NCBI GenBank assembly: GCA_964645625.1
Contig: CAZYAI010000001.1
Span: 1 to 64,000, forward strand
Reading direction: 5' to 3'
DNA: 64,000 nucleotides
From: AB-137-C09 sp964645625
GTDB lineage: Bacteria > Pseudomonadota > Zetaproteobacteria > Mariprofundales > Mariprofundaceae
The translations under genes and the position numbers were made by a program. The notes beneath the pieces were generated by a model. That model had not been told where the DNA came from. It saw only the letters and a program-made list of their open reading frames with translations, and made no database searches. Numbering within the stretch: the stretch's first letter is position 1; each line of letters begins with the position of its first letter. Shown here in pieces: positions 17,336-25,770 of the stretch.

Positions 17336-17832
17336 TGCGTCATACCATTATGGTGATGGTGGAAAATGATGCGGGGGTACTTACTCGCGTCGCAGGTCTT
17401 TTTTCTGCCCGTGGTTACAATATTGAAAGCTTGAACGTTGCACCAACGCTGGATCCTGAAGTCAGTCGCATGACTTTGGTGACACGTGGGGATGACCGTG
17501 TGATTGAGCAGATTAAGAAGCAGTTGAATAAATTAATCCCTGTGATTAAGACCGATGACTTGAGCCATTCCAGCCATTTAGAGCGTGAAATGTTGCTGGT
17601 TAAAGTCAAAGCCGAGAATGAATATCGCGCCGAAGTATTACGCATGGCGGATGTGTTTCGCGCCAAAGTCGTCGATGTGTCATCTTCAAGTTATACCATG
17701 GAGCTGACAGGTCGGGCGCAAAAACTCGATGGCTTTATAGAAATGTTGCGACCTATGGGCATTGTCGAATTGACCCGCACAGGGCCTGTTGGCATGAGCC
17801 GAGGGCAAAAAGCCTTTACTTTAGAGGATTAG
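17335..17832 (+). CDS. ilvH: Acetolactate synthase small (regulatory) subunit
   Basis: 165 residues, like E. coli IlvH (163). An N-terminal ACT domain begins MRHTIMVMVENDAGVLTRVA with GLFSARGYNIESL, the valine-binding region; the C-terminal domain (VKAENEYRAEVLRMADVFRA) activates the catalytic subunit. TGATG overlap with ilvI implies coupled, stoichiometric synthesis. Valine feedback is expected for the family. Confidence 0.96.
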   Translation: MRHTIMVMVENDAGVLTRVAGLFSARGYNIESLNVAPTLDPEVSRMTLVTRGDDRVIEQIKKQLNKLIPVIKTDDLSHSSHLEREMLLVKVKAENEYRAEVLRMADVFRAKVVDVSSSSYTMELTGRAQKLDGFIEMLRPMGIVELTRTGPVGMSRGQKAFTLED

Positions 17833-17840
17833 GAATCGTT

Positions 17841-18326
17841 ATGCCAAGTTTTGATATTGTGTGTGAGATTGATAAGCATGAGTTGCAAAATGCTGTTGAT
17901 CAAACGCAGCGTGAAATTACTACCCGTTATGACTTCAAAGGTTCTAATGCCTCGTTGGAATTGAGCGATGGCGAGCTGCAATTAGAAGCAGAGGATGTGA
18001 ATCGCATCAATGTCATAGCAGAAATTCTGCGTGCAAAAATGGTGCGTCGTGGCTTGGAGCATAAAAGCCTTGATTATGGCGATATAGAACGCGCTGGTGG
18101 TGACAAGCAACGGCAGAAGATCACTGTGAAACAAGGTGTCGATCAAGAGCTGGCAAAAGCTATTGTGAAGCAGATTAAGGCGGAAAAGCTCAAAGTTCAG
18201 GCTGCGATTCAAGGCGATCAAGTGCGCGTTACAGGGAAAAAACGTGATGATTTGCAAGCAGCAATCAGTGTTATTAAGGCGATGGATGCCGACCGTCCGT
18301 TACAATTCACTAACTTCCGTGATTAA
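17841..18326 (+). CDS. yajQ: YajQ family nucleotide-binding protein
   Basis: 161 residues (E. coli YajQ 163). Begins MPSFDIVCEIDKHELQNAVD and has TRYDFKGSNASLEL, HKSLDYGDIERAGGDKQRQK and LQAAISVIKAMD, all signature blocks. Two ferredoxin-like domains; family members bind nucleotides and in Xanthomonas a homologue binds cyclic di-GMP. Starts 8 bases after ilvH, so likely co-transcribed with the ilv genes. Confidence 0.95.
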   Translation: MPSFDIVCEIDKHELQNAVDQTQREITTRYDFKGSNASLELSDGELQLEAEDVNRINVIAEILRAKMVRRGLEHKSLDYGDIERAGGDKQRQKITVKQGVDQELAKAIVKQIKAEKLKVQAAIQGDQVRVTGKKRDDLQAAISVIKAMDADRPLQFTNFRD

Positions 18327-19152
18327 GTCGCTCATAGCGTTTCGCACCTTCGTTGTTGTATTGTGTTGCTATTCCAGCTTGGCATATGCCGCCGATGAGG
18401 ATTTGCCCTTGTGGGAATTGGGCGTGGGCTTTGGTGGTTTTAGCACGCCGCAATATATGGGTAGCGATGAGCGTTATACCTTACCGTTTGCTTTTCCCTT
18501 CCCTATTTACCGTGGTAAGCGATGGTGGTTAGACCGTGCTGGTTTGCGCGGTCGTTTGTTCAGTAGCGAGCATCTATCGTTAGACCTAAGCTTATCAGGC
18601 GGCTTGCCCGTTAAAAATAGCAATAAAGCGCGCCAAGGTATGCCACGCCTGCATTTGACGGGCGAAATTGGCCCGCGCTTGAATTGGATTTTTTATCGTC
18701 AGCAGGGGCATGATCTGCGTTTGATGCTGCCATGGCGTGCTGCGGTGAATACAAAGGGCAAGTTTGTTGGAGCATTGGGTGAACCCGAATTGCAATATAT
18801 TTACCAAGCTCCGATGAACGATGGCTATTTGCGTTGGAAGTTGGGACTTGGCGCATTGCATGCTTCGCAACGCTATAATGATACTTATTATGGTGTGGCG
18901 GCTGCTTACGCGACGGCGAATCGTCCTGTTTATCAGGCACGTAGTGGTTTGCATTCGCTGTTTGCGCGGGTCAGCTTGCGCTATCCTTTAACGCATGAAT
19001 GGCAATTATTCCTCAGTAGTCGGGTACGTTCTTTGGCGAGTGGCGTGGTGAAGGATAGTCCCTTAGTGCGTCAAAACAGCTACACCACCATTGCAGCGGG
19101 TGCTATTTGGATGTTTTCGCATGCAGAGGAGACTGCTGCAGGCGAGGAGTAG
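18319..19152 (+). CDS. MipA/OmpV-family outer-membrane protein
   Basis: The likely start is GTG 18319, overlapping the yajQ stop by 8 bases, because it places a clean signal peptide (IKSLIAFRTFVVVLCCYSSL ending AYA) at the N-terminus; in-frame ATGs at 18244 and 18286 would add residues inside yajQ. About 277 residues. ELGVGFGGFSTPQYMGSDER and PFPIYRGKRWWLDRAGLRG are typical of the family, in which MipA scaffolds murein synthesis enzymes in E. coli. Predicted beta barrel. Exact role here unknown. Confidence 0.85.
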   Translation: MIKSLIAFRTFVVVLCCYSSLAYAADEDLPLWELGVGFGGFSTPQYMGSDERYTLPFAFPFPIYRGKRWWLDRAGLRGRLFSSEHLSLDLSLSGGLPVKNSNKARQGMPRLHLTGEIGPRLNWIFYRQQGHDLRLMLPWRAAVNTKGKFVGALGEPELQYIYQAPMNDGYLRWKLGLGALHASQRYNDTYYGVAAAYATANRPVYQARSGLHSLFARVSLRYPLTHEWQLFLSSRVRSLASGVVKDSPLVRQNSYTTIAAGAIWMFSHAEETAAGEE

Positions 19153-19161
19153 GGAGTAGTC

Positions 19162-20019
19162 ATGGCGATTTATGCCATTGGTGATATTCAGGGCTGTTAC
19201 TATGCCTTACGCTGTTTGTTAAATAAGGTTGATTTCGATGCCTCGCGTGACCAATTGTGGTGCGCGGGTGATTTGGTTAATCGCGGGGCTGACTCATTAC
19301 GCACGCTGCGTTATTTGCATGGGCTTGGTGATGCAGCGGTATGTGTACTTGGTAATCATGATATTCATTTGCTGGAACAAGCCAGCGGTGCCACCAGCCG
19401 TCATAACGATACCTTAGAACAGGTGTTAGACGCGCCTGATGCTGACCGCTTGCTGGATTGGTTGCGACACCGTCCGTTATTGCACCATGATTCCAAACGC
19501 AAGCTCACAATGGTGCATGCAGGCTTATCCCCCTTGTGGTCGTTTAAAAAAGCGCGAAAAAGAGCCGCTAAAGTAGAACGTGCTTTGCAAGCAAATGACT
19601 GGCAGCAAACATGCCTACAATGGTCCAAAGAACGGTTCCCCGAATGGGAGCCGCCTAAAGCGCACCCGCAACGTAACTTGTTTGCCATGGCGGTGTTGAC
19701 CAATACGCGATTTTGCACTCAGCAAGGGCAATTTAATTGGCATGCAAATAGAAATACCGCCGAACGAAGTGGCGAGCATGCTTGGTTTGATCATCGCGGA
19801 TTAGCTTGGCAGCAAGATGCGGGGTGTGTGATCTTTGGTCATTGGGCTGCAAAGGGATTGGTGACGAATCGGCGTCACGTGTTAGGTTTGGATTCTGGTT
19901 GCGTTTGGGGCGGTGATCTAACGATTGCACGAATTGATTGTAAGCCTTTTCGCCTCACATCATTACGTTGCACGAAGTGTTTAAAAAACACGTTGACGCG
20001 GCGCATTTCAATGTGCTAA
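19162..20019 (+). CDS. apaH: Symmetrical bis(5'-nucleosyl)-tetraphosphatase ApaH
   Basis: 285 residues. Calcineurin-like metallophosphatase that hydrolyses Ap4A to two ADP and removes Np4 caps from RNA. Metal-binding motifs are in order: YAIGDIQGCYYALRCLL (GDxxG), WCAGDLVNRGADSL (GDxxxR), VLGNHDIHLL (GNHD) and later MVHAGLSP and IFGHWAAKG. The tail after residue 260 is basic and cysteine-containing. Starts 9 bases after the mipA-like gene, apparently in the same transcription unit. Confidence 0.95.
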   Translation: MAIYAIGDIQGCYYALRCLLNKVDFDASRDQLWCAGDLVNRGADSLRTLRYLHGLGDAAVCVLGNHDIHLLEQASGATSRHNDTLEQVLDAPDADRLLDWLRHRPLLHHDSKRKLTMVHAGLSPLWSFKKARKRAAKVERALQANDWQQTCLQWSKERFPEWEPPKAHPQRNLFAMAVLTNTRFCTQQGQFNWHANRNTAERSGEHAWFDHRGLAWQQDAGCVIFGHWAAKGLVTNRRHVLGLDSGCVWGGDLTIARIDCKPFRLTSLRCTKCLKNTLTRRISMC

Positions 20020-20201
20020 TTATTTTGAACTGGGGTGCGCGGTTGACATTTGCGTGTTATGGGATTGTCATTGCCTTTTAATGGGTATCTTTCTGTCAGC
20101 TTGTGCAATGAACATCGTTGCTTCAGCGCGTCAAAAAGCCACGCTCGTTAATCCAAAGGCGTTAGGCATTGTTCTTATCTAAGAGTCGGGGGATGAAGGC
20201 T

Positions 20202-21731
20202 ATGTTAAAGTTCACGTGTTGTTCAAAACAGTTTTATTTATTGTTCGCGCTGTTTTTGTTGTTGAATGTATCATCACAGCCAGCCTTTGCAGCGAGCATG
20301 AGTGCTAGCGATCAAAAAACATTTTCTGCTGCGGTGGAAGACTTCCGCTTCAGTGACTTCACTGCCGCCATTACCAAGTTTAAACAGTTATTACAGTCTT
20401 ACCCGAATGATGCCAAGGTCACTGAATATTTGGGGCGTGCTTATGAAGAGTCGGGCGATGCAGAAGCTGCGGTTCATTTGTATGGTGCGTGGCTGAAGGC
20501 TAGCGGTAATGAAAAAGCCGAAGCTGCGCGTTTTGCATGGATTGGTCTTGCCAATGCGATGATTAAACTCAAACGCGATGAAAGTGCTCGCAGCTCTTTA
20601 GCGCAATGGGTGAGTTATCACCCCAGTGATGCTGTAGCCTCGGTACTCTACGGCAGTACTTTGCTGCGCATGAAACGCTATGATGAATCGGGTAAAGTTT
20701 GGGCGGATATGTTGAATAACGCAGATGTTGCAGCCAAAGATCAAGCGGCAGCGCATTATTATCAAGCCTTTTTAGCCTATAATCGTGGTGATTTGCGTAC
20801 GCAACGCGAGCAAGCAGCATTAAGTTTACAAAAAGACCCTAATGGACCGTATGCCGCACCAGCCAAACAATTTATGGAAGCAACACCAGCACGTACATTG
20901 GGGTTGACGGCATCGGCAAATGTTGAAGTCAACTACACCAGTAACGTCGAGCTGTTACCCGATTTTTCCACGCCGACCGCAGGTGGCTCTAAGGCCGATG
21001 TCACTACCCAAGCAACCCTGTCTTTGTTGTATAACTTGGAGAAATTCTCTTTGGGTTATGCTTATAACGGTAGCTTTCATAGTAAACGTTCTGATTTAGA
21101 TCTGGGCTATCATAGCCTTTATGGGTTATGGTCCTATGGACTATGGTTTGCCATGCCACGCGTTGAATATATGACCCTGGGTAACACCTTTTTAACCAAT
21201 AGCTTTGGCGGTGATTTTGGTTGGGGTAATAGTGATATGCGCGTCATTTATGGTTTGCGTTATAACCAGTACAACAAAAACTTGAATGGCACTGATTTAC
21301 GTCATTTGGGTGGTTTGACCAATAGTTTAACGGGTGAGGTGTTTGGTAAACATGGGGAATGGAGCTATGCGGGCAATGCAGGTTTGACCTATTTAGCTTC
21401 TAAAGGTGATACTACTTACTTAAAGAGTGATAGCTATTGGCAATCTTCGCTGGGCGGTGTGTTGGGCTGGAGTCGTGACGCACTGACCCTGCAAGGTATT
21501 GCGGCTACCTATTACCGCAAGTATAAAGAAGCGGCAACCACTACGCCGCTGTTGGTGCGTAAAGATTCTAATATTACCACCAATGTAAAAGTGTCTTGGA
21601 TGATGTTACAGCGCGAGGCGTACCGCATGCGCTTAACAGGTAATAGCGGTTGGCAAAAGAATAACTCCAATGACTCAACCAAGAGTTATAAAGAATGGCA
21701 TGCTGGTGCAGGCATGCAGGTCGATTGGTAA
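20202..21731 (+). CDS. TPR plus outer-membrane beta-barrel protein
   Basis: About 509 residues from ATG 20202, chosen because GGGGG lies nine bases upstream and the start gives a proper signal peptide (MLKFTCCSKQFYLLFALFLL ... ending AFAA). Residues ~30-230 are TPR-like helices (AAVEDFRFSDFTAAITKFKQ, EYLGRAYEESGDAEAAVHLY, SVLYGSTLLRMKRYDESGKV). Residues ~235-509 are amphipathic beta strands ending with the aromatic-terminated GAGMQVDW, typical of outer-membrane barrels. Similar TPR-barrel proteins accompany FecR-domain proteins in other proteobacteria, as here 15 bases downstream. It may be a surface or export channel; function inferred only. Confidence 0.7.
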   Translation: MLKFTCCSKQFYLLFALFLLLNVSSQPAFAASMSASDQKTFSAAVEDFRFSDFTAAITKFKQLLQSYPNDAKVTEYLGRAYEESGDAEAAVHLYGAWLKASGNEKAEAARFAWIGLANAMIKLKRDESARSSLAQWVSYHPSDAVASVLYGSTLLRMKRYDESGKVWADMLNNADVAAKDQAAAHYYQAFLAYNRGDLRTQREQAALSLQKDPNGPYAAPAKQFMEATPARTLGLTASANVEVNYTSNVELLPDFSTPTAGGSKADVTTQATLSLLYNLEKFSLGYAYNGSFHSKRSDLDLGYHSLYGLWSYGLWFAMPRVEYMTLGNTFLTNSFGGDFGWGNSDMRVIYGLRYNQYNKNLNGTDLRHLGGLTNSLTGEVFGKHGEWSYAGNAGLTYLASKGDTTYLKSDSYWQSSLGGVLGWSRDALTLQGIAATYYRKYKEAATTTPLLVRKDSNITTNVKVSWMMLQREAYRMRLTGNSGWQKNNSNDSTKSYKEWHAGAGMQVDW

Positions 21732-21746
21732 TCAGGAGGCTATGAA

Positions 21747-23271
21747 ATGTTGCGTTTAATTCAGACGGTAATGGTATTGTGTTGTATGTTGCTGCTGCCT
21801 ACATGGGGTCAGGCAGCTACGGCTGTGGGCTCTGTTGTTACTGTAAGTGGCGATGCAAAAATGGAACGTAACGGTGCCATGCGCGCCATTGCTATTCATG
21901 ACGATGTGTTCCAAAGCGATGTGATTATAACAGGCGATAAAGGTCGTGTGAAATTATTGATGGCTGATAACAGCAAGGTGTATGTCGGGGCTAAAACCCG
22001 CATTGGTTTGCAGCAGTATGCGATGAGTGAAAAAGGCTTGTTCAAAGCTTCGTTGGATTTGGCTTGGGGTAAGGCGCGTTTCTTTGTTAATAAATTGGTC
22101 TCTCGTAAATCTTCGTTTGAAGTAAAAACCTCAACAGCTGTGCTCGGTGTGCGCGGCACAGGTTGGCTGACAGAAGTGGTGAATGGTCAAACCTTTGTTA
22201 CGCAGTTTGAAGGTGTGTTGTCCGTGCAGACAGCACAAGGTACGTTCAGTGTTCGTGATGGTCAGGTGGCATCGATTGATGTTGCAGGTGCTTTTCGGGT
22301 AAGACCAGCAACGAAGCAAGAAATGTCGCTGAAACAAATTGACCCTGATGTGGGAGATAAGGTGATTGCTGGTGATGAAGCGCAAGCATCCAGCAAGTCC
22401 CCTGAAGACCAACAGCAGGGCGGTCAACAACAGGATGACCAGCAACAGGGTGACCAGCAACAGGGTGACCAGCAACAGGGTGACCAACAACAGGGTGACC
22501 AACAACAGGGTGACCAACAACAGGGTGACCAACAACAGGGTGNNNNNNNNNNNNNNNNNNNNNNNNNNNNNNNNNNNNNNNNNNNNNNNNNNNNNNNNNN
22601 NNNNNNNNNNNNNNNNNNNNNNNNNNNNNNNNNNNNNNNNNNACCAGCAACAGGGCGGCCAGCAACAGGGTGACCAGCAACCGGGCGGTCAACAGCAGGG
22701 TGACCAGCAACAGGGCGGCCAACAGCAGGGCGGCCAACAGCAGNNNNNNNNNNNNNNNNNNNNNNNNNNNNNNNNNNNNNNNNNNNNNNNNNNNNNNNNN
22801 NNNNNNNNNNNNNNNNNNNNNNNNNNNNNNNNNNNNNNNNNNNGCGGCCAACAGCAGGGCGGCCAACAGCAGGGCGGCCAACAGCAGGGTGCTCAACAAC
22901 AGGGGGCTCAACAACAGGGGGCTCAACAACAGGGGGCTCAACAACAGGGGGGTTCAAGTCCAAGCGCGCCAGTTGCTGCTGTTGTGCCAGAACGTCCTAC
23001 GCAGGTGATCGTTCCAGCTGGTTTTACGCCAGTGGCGAGCTCAGCTTCGACTGGATCAGGTCAAACAGGAGGTGCACAAGGGCAGCAGCAAGGTGGAACT
23101 ACTAGCCCCGCTGCACAGCAAGGCGGTACAACAGGTGCTACGCCAGCACCCCAAACGCCAGTGACACCACCAGTAGTACAACCACCTGTACCACCAACCA
23201 CAGTGATCCAAAATGCAGTACAACAAACACAAACAACGGTGAATATTACACCGCAATTTGTGTTGCCATAA
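21747..23271 (+). CDS. FecR-domain exported protein with Gln-rich repeat tail (two assembly gaps)
   Basis: Starts at ATG 21747 after AGGAGG. Signal peptide MLRLIQTVMVLCCMLLLPTW, then GQA cleavage; residues 25-200 include a FecR domain (SGDAKMERNGAMRAIAIHDD, DNSKVYVGAKTRIGLQQY, FEVKTSTAVLGVRGTGWLTE). After KSPED follows a very long QQQG(D/G/A) pentapeptide array, interrupted by two 100-N gaps (22543-22642 and 22744-22843), then a Pro/Thr/Gly-rich tail ending NITPQFVLP. Frames differ across the first gap, as expected for unknown gap sizes. The FecR fold here is free-standing, without the sigma-regulator N-terminus of classical FecR. Likely periplasmic or surface-exposed and paired with the upstream barrel. 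True length unknown. Confidence 0.8.
22543..22642. other. Assembly gap (100 N)
   Basis: Placeholder gap within the 15-bp repeat array; real size unknown. Confidence 0.97.
22744..22843. other. Assembly gap (100 N)
   Basis: Second placeholder gap within the 15-bp repeat array; real size unknown. Confidence 0.97.
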
Positions 23272-23286
23272 GGCAAAGGAGACTAC

Positions 23287-23808
23287 TTGAGTCGTATCTC
23301 GTTGGAACATCCATTATGGAGTAATTTATTTCGCGATCATCATGATTGGGTCAAAAGAGCCAGTGTCATTTGCGAAGGTAGTTCCTTATTTGCAAACATC
23401 CCGCCGCACTCCATTCATTGGTTGGTATCGCGCATGCATTTGCGGCAATACGTCGCTGATGAAGTGATTTTTCGCATGGGTGATCCTGGTGCGGGTGCAG
23501 TGTTTATACTCTCAGGCGAAGTCCATATTCGCGCCCATGATGTACGGTTAGCAACGCTGCGTGGCGGTGATGTTTTTGGCGAGGTAGCTTTAGCAACCAG
23601 CATGCCACGTACAGCAGAGGCGGTGGCTGTAAACAATAGCGAATTGGTGTTTTTTCTTCGTTCAGACTTAAAAGAGTGGATGGATACCAGCCCAAAGCAG
23701 GCTTCGGTCTTGTTGGTCAACCTTGCTAATATGTTGGCGCATCGCCTGCTTAAATCGAACGAGCAATGCGCTGCTTCACAGAGCTTAGCCGATGCACAAC
23801 ATGGCTGA
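23287..23808 (+). CDS. Stand-alone cyclic-nucleotide-binding domain protein
   Basis: 173 residues starting at TTG 23287; AAGGAG lies at the right distance and no ATG near the start fits. The domain spans ~35-155: VIFRMGDPGAGAVFILSGEV, then the phosphate-binding cassette GDVFGEVALATSMPRTAEA, with the Glu and Arg that contact cyclic nucleotide phosphate both present. There is no helix-turn-helix and no kinase or channel part, so it is not a CRP-type regulator. It begins 15 bases after the FecR-domain gene and likely belongs to that operon; it may act as a cNMP-responsive adaptor. Cyclases occur elsewhere in the window (13963, 61905). Confidence 0.85.
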   Translation: MSRISLEHPLWSNLFRDHHDWVKRASVICEGSSLFANIPPHSIHWLVSRMHLRQYVADEVIFRMGDPGAGAVFILSGEVHIRAHDVRLATLRGGDVFGEVALATSMPRTAEAVAVNNSELVFFLRSDLKEWMDTSPKQASVLLVNLANMLAHRLLKSNEQCAASQSLADAQHG

Positions 23809-23832
23809 TGATATCGTAGCAATACACGACTG

Positions 23833-24891
23833 ATGGTAGCTTCTTTTTTACGTCAACCCTTTGGGTTGGCGACATTATTTTTTGCTATAGGTATCGCCCT
23901 TATCGCGGTGGTTTTGGTCGTCAGTGGTCCTATACTGATCACCTTAGCTATTTCATTGATGATCTATGCGGCGATGAAACCCTCTGTTGATGCGATGGTT
24001 CGTAATGGCATCAAAGAGACGATGGCTGTCGCTTTAACGATGAGCTTAATCATTACCATTGTGCTGCTGGTATTACTCACGTTATTTCCTTTGGTCATGC
24101 AGCAGGTTGCTGACTTTTCTTCTCGCCTTACCCGCCTAGAAACACAATTATTGTATATGTTAAATCAAATTGATGCTTGGGTGCGCCAACACACAGGTTA
24201 TGCCTTTGACCCCAGCGATGCCACCCACCAAGTGATCAATCATCTAAGTGAACGAGCATCCAGCTTGCTCGCCAAGGTGAATGAGTGGTTTGATAAGACC
24301 TCATTTACCTTAATGTTGATCCCTCTTATTGTTTTTTTCTTATTGCGTGACTTTCGTCAACTACGCAATGAAACCATGCAATTATTGCCCAATCGCTACT
24401 TTGAATTGGGTTGGTTGGTGTACAATGGCGCAGCGGCACAGTTGCAGCAATATATTCGTGGTTTATCCATCCAAGCATTTGTTATTACGGGAATATGTAG
24501 TGCTGGTTTTTATATGGTGGGGCTTGAGTTTGCACCGCTATTGGGCATTACCGTCGCGTTACTGAATGTGATCCCATTTTTTGGTATGTCCTTGGCTAAA
24601 ATTCCACCATTACTGGTGGTGTTACTATCGGAGCAAGCAGACTTTACCACCGCAGCCCTAACCTTGGCTGTTGTGTTTGTCGCACAGACGATAAATAACA
24701 CTTGGTTATTGCCAAATATTGTGGCGCGTTCTGCCAATATGCATCCGCTAACGGTTATTATTGGTGTTGCACTGGCTGGTTATTATTATGGCTTTTTTGG
24801 TTTAATCCTGATCGTACCTATATTATTTTCTATGAAAGTAGTGTTTCACGAGTTACTCAAAGGGCTACGTTCTATTCATGGCAACGATTGA
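23833..24891 (+). CDS. AI-2E/PerM-family permease
   Basis: 352 residues with about eight hydrophobic segments in the family pattern: two N-terminal helix pairs (LFFAIGIALIAVVLVVSGPI; AVALTMSLIITIVLLVLLTL), a long soluble loop (residues ~95-150), then clustered helices with the conserved LLGITVALLNVIPFFGM and ANMHPLTVIIGVALAG stretches. Family members transport varied small molecules or act as Na+/H+ antiporters; substrate not predictable. Overlaps lipB by 14 bases. Confidence 0.88.
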   Translation: MVASFLRQPFGLATLFFAIGIALIAVVLVVSGPILITLAISLMIYAAMKPSVDAMVRNGIKETMAVALTMSLIITIVLLVLLTLFPLVMQQVADFSSRLTRLETQLLYMLNQIDAWVRQHTGYAFDPSDATHQVINHLSERASSLLAKVNEWFDKTSFTLMLIPLIVFFLLRDFRQLRNETMQLLPNRYFELGWLVYNGAAAQLQQYIRGLSIQAFVITGICSAGFYMVGLEFAPLLGITVALLNVIPFFGMSLAKIPPLLVVLLSEQADFTTAALTLAVVFVAQTINNTWLLPNIVARSANMHPLTVIIGVALAGYYYGFFGLILIVPILFSMKVVFHELLKGLRSIHGND

Positions 24892-25522
24892 ACAAGCCCA
24901 TGCCGATGTAATCCCCATGCATTGGTTAGGACGCCAACCCTATCTACCACTATGGCAACAGATGAAGGTGCAGGCAGCCACGATGGCTGATGATCCAGCC
25001 TGTGCTGAGTCTATTTGGTTGTGTGAGCATGAAGTTGTATATACCACAGGAAAGCGTGGCTGCGACAATCGTCTTCACGCAACATTGCCAGCCCCTTTTT
25101 ACACTGTAGATCGCGGTGGTGAAACCACGTTTCATGGTCCTGGTCAGATTATGCTCTACCCTTTTCTTCGTTTGCGCGCACGCGGTTTGGGTGTTCGTGA
25201 CTATGTCCATGTGTTGGAGGAATCCTGTATTCGTTTGTTGGCGGATTATGGTACAACAGCGCATCGCCGCGATGGTTGCCCCGGTGTGTGGCTGGACGAG
25301 GGGAAAATTGCTGCCATGGGTGTGCGTGTCAGTCGAGGAATAAGCTACCACGGTATGGCATTAAACATACAGGTGAACGATGCCTATTTCCGTGCTATCA
25401 ATCCTTGCGGGCTTGGTTGCGCCGCTGTAAGTCTCTATTCGCCCGATACCTCCGTCATCATAGATTTACCATCTATTGCCCAGGCATGGCACAAGCACTT
25501 ACAAACGATATTAGCGGATTAA
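24878..25522 (+). CDS. lipB: Octanoyl-[ACP]:protein N-octanoyltransferase LipB
   Basis: 214 residues. Transfers octanoyl groups from ACP to lipoyl domains of 2-oxoacid dehydrogenases and GcvH, the first step of lipoate synthesis. Motifs: VVYTTGKRG, VDRGGETTFHGPGQIMLYP, GVWLDEGKIAAMG with the catalytic Lys near residue 142, YHGMALN, and INPCGL with the catalytic Cys near 177. lipA, which often follows, is not next to it. The start overlaps the permease gene. Confidence 0.96.
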   Translation: MATIEQAHADVIPMHWLGRQPYLPLWQQMKVQAATMADDPACAESIWLCEHEVVYTTGKRGCDNRLHATLPAPFYTVDRGGETTFHGPGQIMLYPFLRLRARGLGVRDYVHVLEESCIRLLADYGTTAHRRDGCPGVWLDEGKIAAMGVRVSRGISYHGMALNIQVNDAYFRAINPCGLGCAAVSLYSPDTSVIIDLPSIAQAWHKHLQTILAD

Positions 25523-25534
25523 GGCTTTTATGGT

Positions 25535-25738
25535 ATGAACCCTGTTCCCGATGCGCTATTGAAGGCTGTGAATGATGATCAGCAGCTAGCAGAGGCTATT
25601 GCATATTGCATTGGCGATTCATGGGCAGTATGGCTGGAAACGCCAATTCCAGCTCTGGAATGGCAAAAACCCATCCGCTTGTTACGGACACGTCAAGGCA
25701 GACATCAACTTCGCGCCATGCTTCAGCGGATGCCATAA
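25535..25738 (+). CDS. Small protein resembling MbcA/ParS/Xre antitoxin C-terminal domain
   Basis: 67 residues starting at ATG 25535, 12 bases after lipB. AVWLETPIPALEWQKPIRLL followed by RTRQGRHQLRAMLQRM matches the pattern of DUF2384-type toxin-binding domains (W-L-T-P-P-A-L ... P-LL-T-G). The preceding helix-turn-helix found in full antitoxins is shortened or absent and there is no RES-type toxin gene beside it. It may be an orphan remnant or a small regulator. Weak family call. Confidence 0.5.
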   Translation: MNPVPDALLKAVNDDQQLAEAIAYCIGDSWAVWLETPIPALEWQKPIRLLRTRQGRHQLRAMLQRMP

Positions 25739-25770
25739 CGATATGATTTGAATGAACGTCATAACGTAAC

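Larger units (their letters stand above)
22407..22953 (+). repeat. 15-bp tandem repeats encoding QQQG(D/G/A)
   Basis: Units such as GACCAGCAACAGGGT repeat in frame, with three sub-blocks: GDQQQ first, GGQQQ in the middle, GAQQQ at the end. Two 100-N gaps fall inside. Copy number is unresolved and probably variable between strains by slippage. Confidence 0.95.

Noticed and set aside
20043..20070. TTGACA before the TPR-barrel gene as a promoter
   Set aside because: No acceptable -10 hexamer 15-19 bases downstream.
20081..20182. 33-codon frame with a lipobox-like LSAC near the start
   Set aside because: Too short, no ribosome site, and a lipobox of four residues is easily met by chance.
22131..22963. 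Leftward frames rich in LLLVTL or PVVGHP repeats
   Set aside because: Antisense readings of the Gln-rich repeat array.
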